NCBI GenBank assembly: GCA_905209435.1
Contig: CAJLTE010000128.1
Span: forward strand, 1 to 7,281
Direction: 5' to 3'
DNA length: 7,281 bases
Source: an uncultured Blautia sp.
GTDB lineage: Bacteria; Bacillota_A; Clostridia; Lachnospirales; Lachnospiraceae
Shown here piece by piece: positions 1 to 5,111 of the stretch. The notes beneath the pieces are model-generated. The model saw only the letters and a list, made by a program, of their open reading frames with translations, was not told the origin of the DNA and searched no databases. Made by a program: the position numbers and the translations under genes. Within the stretch, counting starts at the first letter, position 1. Each line of letters opens with the position of its first letter.

Positions 1-1807
1 TTCCACAAAGTCGATGTCCGGTTGGATGGTTGTCACGGTTATCGGTATGAATATGTTTCAGTTTCTCAAGGAATGTGGAAAGCAGTGTTGTTGCAATCTC
101 ATCCGCTCTGTCATCATCATTACCGTAACGTGGGAAGTCACCCTCGATCTCGAAGTCTGTAGTGATTCCATCCTCATCACGGATAGCTTTTACTTTCGCA
201 TATTTGATAGCGGAAAGGGAGTCAACTACATGAGAGAATCCTGCGATACCAGTTGCAAAAGAACGGTCAACTTTTGTATCGATCAGAGCCATCTCTGCTG
301 CTTCATAGTAATATTTGTCATGCATGTAATGGATCATGTTCAGAGTTCCTACATAAAGGTGAGCCAGCCAGTCCATCATCTTGTCATATTTTCTGATCAC
401 TTCATCATAGTCAAGATATTCGGAAGTAATTGGTGTATACTCCGGTCCTACCTGCTGTTTTGTCTTCTCATCAACACCACCATTGATCGCATACAGAAGG
501 CATTTTGCAAGATTCGCACGAGCACCAAAGAACTGGATTTCTTTACCTGTCTCTGTAGCAGATACGCAGCAGCAGATGCTGTAGTCATCGCCCCATACCG
601 GACGCATAACATCATCATTCTCATACTGGATGGAACTTGTTGTAACAGAAATATTTGCAGCATATTTCTTAAAGTTTTCAGGCAGTCTTGAGGAGTAAAG
701 CACTGTAAGGTTTGGTTCCGGAGCCGGTCCCATATCTTCCAGTGTATGAAGGAAACGATAGTCACTCTTTGTTACCATGTGACGTCCGTCGATTCCCATA
801 CCTGCTACTTCCAGAGTTGCCCATACAGGGTCACCGGAGAATAACTGGTTGTAAGAAGGAATACGTGCAAATTTTACCATACGGAATTTCATTACCATGT
901 GGTCAACAAGCTCCTGAGCTTCAGACTCTGTAAGAGTACCATTCTCAAGATCTCTTTCAATATAGATATCAAGGAATGTGGAGATACGTCCAACACTCAT
1001 TGCAGCACCGTTCTGTGTCTTGATCGCTGCCAGATATCCGAAGTACAGCCACTGGAATGCTTCTCTTGCGTCTTTAGCAGGCTGGGAAATATCATAGCCA
1101 TATGCCTGAGCCATTGCTTTCATGCCTTTCAGCGCACGGATCTGATCTGCGATCTCTTCACGAAGCTGGAAGTCGTAACGTCTCATACCTTCACGGTCAC
1201 AAGCTGCGAAATCCTTCTGTTTTCCCTCGATCAGAGCATCAATACCGTACAGAGCCACACGTCTGTAGTCACCTACGATACGTCCACGTCCATAAGTGTC
1301 CGGAAGACCTGTAAGGATCTTGTTGTGACGTGCTGCTTTCATCTCTGGTGTATAGATATCGAATACGCCCTGGTTATGAGTTTTGAATTCATAGTTATTG
1401 AAAATATCTTTAATTTTATCACTTACTTCGTATCCATAGGTTTCGCATGCCTGCTCAGCCATTTTGATACCGCCGTATGGCATAAATGCACGTTTGAGAG
1501 GTTTGTCTGTCTGAAGTCCTACAACTTTCTCAAGGTTCTTGAGGTCTTCGTCAATGTATCCAGGGCCATATGCAGTCAGAGATGTGACAACTTCTGTCTC
1601 CATGTCCAGAACTCCGCCGTTTGCACGTTCTGCTTTCTGCAGTTCCTGAAGTTTGCCCCAGAGTTTGTTTGTAGCCTCTGTAGGTCCTTCCAGGAAGGAA
1701 TCATCTCCATCATATGGTGTGTAGTTCAGCTTGATAAAGTTACGAACGTCGATCTTCTCTTTCCAACGGTTCCCTTTAAAGCCATTCCACTGTTCAAAAT
1801 TTTTCAT
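1..1807 (-). CDS. pflB: Formate C-acetyltransferase (pyruvate formate-lyase), 3' end cut off by window edge
   Basis: This cytoplasmic glycyl-radical enzyme converts pyruvate and CoA to acetyl-CoA and formate in anaerobic fermentation. The 602 residues seen begin MKNFEQWNGF and align with E. coli PflB throughout: the thiyl-radical cysteine pair lies at Cys413-Cys414 in ICCCVSAT (E. coli Cys418-Cys419), followed by the family blocks QFFGARANLAK, LLYAINGGVDEK, IHYMHDKY, DSLSAIKYAKV and IRDEDG. The glycyl-radical segment (RVSGYAV in known members) would lie about 130 residues past the edge and is not visible. The start is set by AGAGG about 9 nt upstream of ATG and by the match to family N-termini. 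A third cysteine, Cys412, precedes the catalytic pair. The last few residues before the edge (HPTGHRLCG) do not resemble the expected TSILTITSN-like stretch. The activating enzyme gene (pflA) usually follows and would lie outside. The gene is monocistronic at its 5' end, with its own promoter. The family assignment is secure. Confidence 0.96.
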   Translation of the reverse strand, partial: MKNFEQWNGFKGNRWKEKIDVRNFIKLNYTPYDGDDSFLEGPTEATNKLWGKLQELQKAERANGGVLDMETEVVTSLTAYGPGYIDEDLKNLEKVVGLQTDKPLKRAFMPYGGIKMAEQACETYGYEVSDKIKDIFNNYEFKTHNQGVFDIYTPEMKAARHNKILTGLPDTYGRGRIVGDYRRVALYGIDALIEGKQKDFAACDREGMRRYDFQLREEIADQIRALKGMKAMAQAYGYDISQPAKDAREAFQWLYFGYLAAIKTQNGAAMSVGRISTFLDIYIERDLENGTLTESEAQELVDHMVMKFRMVKFARIPSYNQLFSGDPVWATLEVAGMGIDGRHMVTKSDYRFLHTLEDMGPAPEPNLTVLYSSRLPENFKKYAANISVTTSSIQYENDDVMRPVWGDDYSICCCVSATETGKEIQFFGARANLAKCLLYAINGGVDEKTKQQVGPEYTPITSEYLDYDEVIRKYDKMMDWLAHLYVGTLNMIHYMHDKYYYEAAEMALIDTKVDRSFATGIAGFSHVVDSLSAIKYAKVKAIRDEDGITTDFEIEGDFPRYGNDDDRADEIATTLLSTFLEKLKHIHTDNRDNHPTGHRLCG

Positions 1808-1843
1808 TCTTTTACCTCTTTCTCTAAAATATTTCCGCGCATT

Positions 1844-1907
1844 TCTCACTAGCCTAAAGTGAGATAATAAAATGTAATTTGTACTGTTTTAGGACACTTT
1901 TCTGTCC
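1844..1907 (-). promoter_or_regulatory. pflB 5' leader with two hairpins
   Basis: The roughly 100-nt leader between the inferred transcription start (near 1909) and the pflB ATG contains two inverted repeats. One is GGACA-N6-TGTCC at 1892-1907, which would sit within the first few bases of the mRNA. The other is TCTCACT-N7-AGTGAGA at 1844-1864, a 7-bp perfect stem about 37 nt ahead of the start codon. Neither is followed by a T tract, so they are not terminators. A hairpin at the extreme 5' end commonly stabilises highly expressed mRNAs; that role here is inference. Confidence 0.5.
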
Positions 1908-1915
1908 ACGCAGTT

Positions 1916-1944
1916 AGTATACGTAAACATAAGCGTTATGTCAA
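1916..1944 (-). promoter_or_regulatory. pflB promoter, sigma-A type
   Basis: On the minus strand TTGACA (1939-1944) and TATACT (1916-1921) are separated by exactly 17 bp, which is close to the ideal vegetative promoter. Transcription should begin near 1909, about 100 nt before the pflB ATG. The near-perfect match fits a strongly expressed fermentation enzyme. A palindrome covers the -35 element and most of the spacer, so the promoter is probably controlled by a repressor. Confidence 0.85.
1927..1941. promoter_or_regulatory. Operator-like palindrome on the pflB promoter
   Basis: The perfect inverted repeat ACATAA-GCG-TTATGT overlaps the last part of the -35 hexamer and 13 bases of the spacer of the pflB promoter, a position where a bound dimer would block RNA polymerase. 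It does not match the Rex site (TTGTTAA-type half-sites), the FNR site (TTGAT-N4-ATCAA) or a CcpA cre box as I know them. The binding protein is therefore unknown; a CRP/FNR-family or redox regulator is only a guess. Confidence 0.55.
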
Positions 1945-2065
1945 TCGGTTTTTCGTATGATTTTAATTAAATACAATCCTGAACGTTTCTCTTTATTTTT
2001 TCCTGTTTTATTGTACTTTATCCCGTACATTTGGGTTTTTTTGTACTTCTGGAAATACAAAAAGA

Positions 2066-2102
2066 TACCTGTCAGACTACTCCGGGAGCAGTCTGACAGG
2101 TA
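2066..2102 (-). terminator. Strong hairpin terminator, possibly bidirectional
   Basis: The arms TACCTGTCAGACT and AGTCTGACAGGTA pair over 13 bp. They are followed inward by one A/C mismatch, three more pairs and a 3-nt loop. On the minus strand the stem is followed after 3 nt by TTTTT, a classical intrinsic terminator. On the plus strand a T5 run begins about 8 nt after the stem. It lies between leuA and the pflB promoter and shields pflB from read-through. It may also end a separate small transcript. Confidence 0.8.
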
Positions 2103-2237
2103 CCCGATAATTTTTATCTTATGTAAAGTTATTTTCTCCTGCCGAATCTTTATATTTATCTCATTCATAAAAATTCCTACCGAAAAACTTTATTGTATCG
2201 CAGGAGCATTATAAAGTAATTTCCTATGGTATATATA

Positions 2238-2280
2238 AAATAGCCAGGTCATTTCCTGTCAAAAAATGATCTGGCTATTT
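2238..2280 (-). terminator. leuA transcription terminator
   Basis: AAATAGCCAGGTCATTT (2238-2254) pairs with AAATGATCTGGCTATTT (2264-2280) over 17 bp with a single G.U pair and a 9-nt loop. It begins 40 nt after the leuA stop codon. The A/T base of the stem supplies a U-rich end on the minus strand, continued by TATATATA. Its place directly downstream of leuA makes it the likely end of that transcript, with the hairpin at 2066-2102 as a backup. Confidence 0.75.
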
Positions 2281-2319
2281 CAGATGGACAAGATTGCCCG
2301 CAAATATTTATATTCTCAA

Positions 2320-3975
2320 TCAGCGATTATTGATTGCAGTTACAAGTGCATCAATAGAGGCACGGATAATATCCGGGTCTACGCCAGCTCCCCATGCAAG
2401 AGTTCCATCCGGTTTCTTAATACCAACATAAGCAATTGCCTTGGAACTTGAGCTACGTTCCAGAGCATGCTCCTGATAAGTCTCCAGAGTATATTTCAGT
2501 TCATATGCTTTCTTTAATGCATTGCTGACTGCATCCAGACGTCCGTTACCAACTGCCTCGGTAGTGATTGTCTTACCTTTAAAAGTTGAAGTAACTTTTG
2601 TGGAAATTCCGTCTGCCGTCTGCTGGAAATGAACTTCATTGATGCTGTACGGCTCCACAACATTCTCAAATGTCTGTTTAAACAGATTGAAGATTTCATC
2701 CGGATGAAGTTCTTTATGTTTATGGTCAGAAACTGCCTTTGTGGCATATCCCATTGCTTCACGCATTTTCGGCGGCAGGTTCAGTCCGAATTTTGTCTCA
2801 AGGATATATCCAACGCCACCTTTACCGGACTGGCTGTTGATACGGATAACATCTGCATCATAGTTTCTGCCAACATCTGTCGGATCAATTGGAAGGTATG
2901 GTACATTCCAATGATCTGGATCTTTATCTTCTCTCCAGTGCATACCTTTTGCAATAGCATCCTGATGTGAACCGGAAAATGCAGCAAATACAAGAGCACC
3001 ACTGTATGGACTTCTTTCGTTGACCTTCATTCCTGTACACTCTTCATATACCTCACAGATATGCGGCATATCGGAAAAATCAAGTTTCGGATCCACACCC
3101 TGAGAATACATATTCATACCAAGTGTAACGATATCTACATTACCTGTACGCTCACCATTTCCAAATAATGTACCCTCAATTCTGTCCGCACCTGCAAGTA
3201 ATCCCATTTCAGAGTCTGCCACACCGCAGCCTCTGTCGTTGTGTGGATGAAGAGATACAATGACATTTTCACGGTATTTCAGATTCTCACACATATATTC
3301 AATCTGACTTGCATAAACATGCGGCATGGAATGCTGTACAGTTACAGGCAGATTAATGATACATTTATTGTCTGCTGTTGGCTGCCATACATCCAGAACT
3401 GCGTTGCAGACTTCAAGAGCATATTCAGGTTCTGTACCTGTAAAACTTTCAGGACTGTATTCGAACTGGAAATTGCCTTCTGTTTCAGCTGCCAGTTTCT
3501 TTAATAATGCTGCTCCATCTACCGCAATCTTCAGGATCTCTTCTTTGGATTTCTTGAATACCTGTTCTCTCTGTGCCACAGAGGTGGAGTTGTATACATG
3601 TACAATTGCTTTCGGTGCACCTTTGACAGCTTCGAAAGTTTTACGGATGATATGTTCTCTCGCCTGAGTCAGTACCTGGATAGTTACATCCTGTGGAATC
3701 AGATTCTGTTCGATCAGTGTACGCAGGAATTCATACTCTGTTTCAGAAGCAGCCGGAAAACCTACTTCGATTTCTTTAAAACCAATTTTTACAAGAAGTT
3801 TAAAAAATTCAACTTTCTGCTCCAGACTCATCGGGATTACCAGTGCCTGATTGCCGTCACGAAGATCCACGGAGCACCAGATCGGTGCTTTGTCTACATA
3901 TTCTTTTTCTGCCCATTTCATGCATTTGACAGGCGGCATGAAATACTGTCTCTGATACTTGCTTGGATTCATCAT
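2320..3975 (-). CDS. leuA: 2-isopropylmalate synthase
   Basis: The 551-residue enzyme condenses acetyl-CoA with 2-oxoisovalerate to 2-isopropylmalate, the first committed step of leucine synthesis. Its DRE-TIM barrel shows LRDGNQAL (Asp40 of the metal site), EIEVGFPAAS, the metal-binding HPHND (His243, His245) and GNGERTGNVD (about 273-281). The C-terminal part, from about residue 440, matches the LeuA dimerisation and leucine-feedback domain, including GNGRLDAVSNALKKA. The VDLRDGNQAL-type start and overall build resemble the yeast/actinobacterial long LeuA subfamily rather than E. coli LeuA. The start is ATG 3975 because GGAGG (3986-3990) lies 10 nt upstream. The frame stays open upstream to 4056, but that ATG sits beside the T-box terminator and has no ribosome binding site. 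The leucine T-box leader controls expression, and hairpins end the transcript, so it looks monocistronic. No key residue is missing. Confidence 0.96.
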   Translation of the reverse strand: MMNPSKYQRQYFMPPVKCMKWAEKEYVDKAPIWCSVDLRDGNQALVIPMSLEQKVEFFKLLVKIGFKEIEVGFPAASETEYEFLRTLIEQNLIPQDVTIQVLTQAREHIIRKTFEAVKGAPKAIVHVYNSTSVAQREQVFKKSKEEILKIAVDGAALLKKLAAETEGNFQFEYSPESFTGTEPEYALEVCNAVLDVWQPTADNKCIINLPVTVQHSMPHVYASQIEYMCENLKYRENVIVSLHPHNDRGCGVADSEMGLLAGADRIEGTLFGNGERTGNVDIVTLGMNMYSQGVDPKLDFSDMPHICEVYEECTGMKVNERSPYSGALVFAAFSGSHQDAIAKGMHWREDKDPDHWNVPYLPIDPTDVGRNYDADVIRINSQSGKGGVGYILETKFGLNLPPKMREAMGYATKAVSDHKHKELHPDEIFNLFKQTFENVVEPYSINEVHFQQTADGISTKVTSTFKGKTITTEAVGNGRLDAVSNALKKAYELKYTLETYQEHALERSSSSKAIAYVGIKKPDGTLAWGAGVDPDIIRASIDALVTAINNR

Positions 3976-4041
3976 TTTTTCTCTTCCTCCATATGTATAA
4001 ATATTGTGTTTGTCTCGCGGGTTAGATCGGTTAAATGGCAT

Positions 4042-4080
4042 AAAAAAATCTCTCATCCCCGCAGACTTATCTGCAAGAGA
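4042..4080 (-). terminator. T-box terminator hairpin
   Basis: On the minus strand TCTCTTGCAGA (4070-4080) folds over a TAAG loop onto TCTGCGGGGATGAGAGA (4049-4065), followed directly by seven T residues (4042-4048). The pairing includes G.U pairs and a bulge on the 3' side. It forms when charged tRNA-Leu prevents the antiterminator and stops transcription 66 nt before the leuA start codon. Confidence 0.88.
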
Positions 4081-4343
4081 CGAAAGATACGATTATCTTA
4101 CGCGGTACCACTCTTATTTATGACCAATGTCATACACTCATGGGATACGGAATGAACTGTCATCCTTATATCCTCTCCATATAACGGTGGACACCGTCTG
4201 CACCTACTCTCATATGATTTCAGACAGCTGCTCAAAGGCGAGTTCCACAATTTCCATCCACTGCTTCTCAGCTGCCAACAGTTCTCTGTGCTCCGGGCCG
4301 TGTGTACTATTCCTTATCGTTGCATTTGACTTATAATTTTCCA
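4042..4343 (-). ncRNA. Leucine T-box riboswitch leader of leuA
   Basis: The leader binds uncharged tRNA-Leu and then allows read-through into leuA. The conserved T-box AGAGTGGTACCGCG lies at 4101-4114; its TGGT pairs with an ACCA tRNA end. The specifier is GAACTC at 4240-4245, giving leucine codon CTC (4240-4242), which agrees with the gene controlled. Other visible elements are a stem II-like hairpin ACGGTG/CACCGT near 4183-4197 and a stem III-like ATGAC-ATTG-GTCAT before the T-box. The antiterminator pairs AGAG and GCG around the TGGTACC bulge with CGTCTCT (4076-4082), enclosing an AAGATA/TATCTT hairpin. That same CGTCTCT strand is shared with the terminator, so the two folds exclude each other. 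The 5' limit is inferred from the promoter. Confidence 0.95.
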
Positions 4344-4349
4344 AAAAAA

Positions 4350-4378
4350 TATTAACATATATCGGAATCATTCGTCAA
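4350..4378 (-). promoter_or_regulatory. Promoter of the T-box/leuA unit
   Basis: TTGACG (4373-4378) and TTAATA (4350-4355) on the minus strand are 17 bp apart, giving a start near 4343, just upstream of the T-box structure. TAATAT with an 18-bp spacer is an alternative -10. The -35 begins 23 bp beyond the 3' end of the tRNA-Pro gene, so leuA can be transcribed independently of the tRNA. Confidence 0.7.
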
Positions 4379-4401
4379 GAATAAATTCGATAATATGTTA
4401 G

Positions 4402-4475
4402 TCGGGGCAACAGGATTTGAACCTGCGACCTCACGGCCCCCAGCCGTGCGCGCTACCAAGCTACGCCATACCCCG
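4402..4475 (-). tRNA. tRNA-Pro, anticodon GGG
   Basis: The 74-nt cloverleaf folds completely. It has acceptor CGGGGTA/TGCCCCG (one U.G pair), D stem GCGT/GCGC, anticodon stem CACGG/CCGTG with loop CTGGGGG, T stem GCAGG/CCTGT with loop TTCAAAT, and discriminator A73. The anticodon at 4439-4441 is GGG, reading CCC and CCU. C1 paired with G72 is typical of bacterial tRNA-Pro. The 3' CCA is not encoded (CTA follows the discriminator), so it must be added by tRNA nucleotidyltransferase. It stands alone, not in a tRNA cluster. No hairpin terminator is seen between it and the leuA promoter. Confidence 0.97.
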
Positions 4476-4486
4476 CAACGAATATG

Positions 4487-4515
4487 AGTATAACAAATCA
4501 TTCCTGTGATTTCAA
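4487..4515 (-). promoter_or_regulatory. tRNA-Pro promoter
   Basis: TTGAAA (4510-4515) and TATACT (4487-4492) on the minus strand have a 17-bp spacer. The predicted start near 4480 is about 5 nt before the mature tRNA 5' end, leaving a very short 5' extension for RNase P to remove. Confidence 0.82.
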
Positions 4516-4537
4516 CTCTTTTTCTGCAGAATTTTTT

Positions 4538-4591
4538 AAAAATCAAGCAGGAAGAAACCCACTGTAAATTTTACAATGAACTTTCTCCCTG
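4538..4591 (-). terminator. Terminator of the coiled-coil gene
   Basis: On the minus strand CAGGGAGAAA (4582-4591) pairs with TTTCTTCCTG (4548-4557) over 10 bp with one G.U pair. Inside it a second stem, CATTGTAA/TTACAGTG, closes on a 3-nt loop after a small internal loop. A T5 run (4538-4542) follows 5 nt after the stem. It starts 33 nt after the stop codon of the coiled-coil gene and separates that gene from the tRNA promoter. Confidence 0.78.
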
Positions 4592-4623
4592 TTTATCTTA
4601 TGTATATGTTCTTTGAATGTTAC

Positions 4624-4992
4624 CTATGCTGTCATAACAGATTTTTCCAGATTATCAACACGCATCACCAATCCATTAACTATCTCTCTGGTTTCCTTAT
4701 TCTCTTTTCTATAGCGAAGTTCATCCGTATGTGCATCAAAAAGAACAGATATCTTTCTGCCGACATCATTTTCCAGTTTAAGTTCTATGTTTTTCACATC
4801 TTCCTGAAGTTCCCTGATATCTGCTTTCATATTTTTGATATCGCTTTTCATGTTTATGATATCGCTCTTCATGTTTATGATATCGCTCTTCATATCTGAA
4901 ATATCTCTTTTTACCTCGGACATATCATTCTGAAAACTGACTATACTTCCCTGAATGGAAAAAAGAATACTTCTCAGTTCTGTATCTTCCAC
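4624..4992 (-). CDS. Small coiled-coil protein of unknown function
   Basis: I do not recognise a named family. From the GTG at 4992 the protein has 122 residues. Residues 31-73 form an almost perfect heptad pattern (I31, M34, I38, M41, I45, M48, I52, M55, I59, L62, V66, I69, L73) built on repeats such as DIINMKS, so a long charged coiled coil is expected. The tail after ENDVGRKISVLFDAHTDEL is again helical, with a short second coil at its end (LVMRVDNLEKSV). Proteins with a similar coil plus a KIxxLFDxxxD segment recur in Clostridia as hypothetical proteins; this comes from memory. There is no signal peptide or membrane segment, so it is likely cytoplasmic. GTG is chosen because AAAGGAGG (5001-5008) ends 8 nt before it; an in-frame ATG at 5016 would place that site inside the gene and has only weak AGAG upstream. 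A scaffold or binding role is possible but unproven. Confidence 0.75.
   Translation of the reverse strand: MEDTELRSILFSIQGSIVSFQNDMSEVKRDISDMKSDIINMKSDIINMKSDIKNMKADIRELQEDVKNIELKLENDVGRKISVLFDAHTDELRYRKENKETREIVNGLVMRVDNLEKSVMTA
4816..4899 (-). repeat. In-frame 21-bp tandem repeats coding heptads
   Basis: Units starting at 4837 and 4858 (gatatcgctcttcatgttta-like, 21 bp each) differ at one base. The unit at 4879 shares the first 15 bases, and the one at 4816 is more diverged. Each unit codes exactly seven residues (DIINMKS-type), that is, one coiled-coil heptad. Gain or loss of a unit would keep both the reading frame and the heptad register, changing only the coil length. Confidence 0.85.
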
Positions 4993-5000
4993 TTTCTCTC

Positions 5001-5008
5001 CCTCCTTT
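5001..5008 (-). promoter_or_regulatory. Ribosome binding site that sets the coiled-coil gene start
   Basis: AAAGGAGG on the minus strand is a full Shine-Dalgarno match and lies 8 nt before GTG 4992. It falls inside codons 3-6 of the longer frame beginning at ATG 5016, so it argues that translation begins at the GTG and not at that ATG. Confidence 0.75.
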
Positions 5009-5048
5009 CTCGCCATCAGTACATTTTGTTCTCTTTAGTATGAATTTC

Positions 5049-5077
5049 ATTGTACCATCGAAAAAGGAAAAAGTCCA
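5049..5077 (-). promoter_or_regulatory. Probable promoter of the coiled-coil gene
   Basis: TACAAT (5049-5054), preceded by an extended TGG, lies 17 bp from a weak -35 TGGACT (5072-5077) on the minus strand. It sits in the 119-bp gap after the DUF1015 gene. The gap has no visible terminator, so the coiled-coil gene may be read both from here and from the upstream gene. Confidence 0.5.
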
Positions 5078-5111
5078 TGTCGAAATTCTAATATCTTTAT
5101 AAACAATATAA

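Larger units (their letters stand above)
1945..2319. other. Intergenic region between leuA and pflB, no protein gene
   Basis: This AT-rich stretch contains the two hairpins listed separately (2066-2102 and 2238-2280). It also holds a direct repeat, TCCTGCCGAA at 2137-2146 and TCCTACCGAA at 2175-2184, and a distant inverted repeat CTCCTGC (2136-2142) / GCAGGAG (2200-2206). A TATAAT on the minus strand at 2208-2213 has no convincing -35 element. Short open frames exist on both strands, but they run through the hairpin at 2066-2102 and have no recognisable product. The segment 1945-2065 is T-rich and shows nothing definable. Confidence 0.6.

Noticed and set aside
14..691. Open frame of 225 codons on the plus strand
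   Set aside because: It is antisense to pflB, has no recognisable domain or ribosome binding site, and is cysteine/isoleucine rich in the manner of a reverse-complement shadow.
899..1852. Open frame of 317 codons on the plus strand
   Set aside because: It lies opposite the conserved N-terminal half of pflB. The composition is unnatural, there is no family match, and it runs into the pflB leader.
1927..1941. Assigning the pflB palindrome to CcpA, Rex or FNR
   Set aside because: Base-by-base comparison with the consensus sites I know did not match well enough; it is left unassigned.
1941..2168. 75-codon minus-strand frame with AGGA upstream of its ATG
   Set aside because: It reads straight through the strong terminator at 2066-2102 and into the pflB promoter, is lysine/isoleucine rich, and has no recognisable similarity.
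3976..4056. Longer leuA start at ATG 4056
   Set aside because: That ATG lies next to the T-box terminator and lacks a ribosome binding site, and the added residues do not fit LeuA. ATG 3975 has GGAGG at good spacing.
3598..4155. Open frame of 185 codons on the plus strand across the leuA start and T-box
   Set aside because: It is antisense to the leuA 5' region and T-box, with no domain and no ribosome binding site.
4816..4899. Tandem 21-bp repeats as a CRISPR or iteron array
   Set aside because: The units are contiguous without spacers, are in frame with heptads of a coding region, and differ as coding repeats do.
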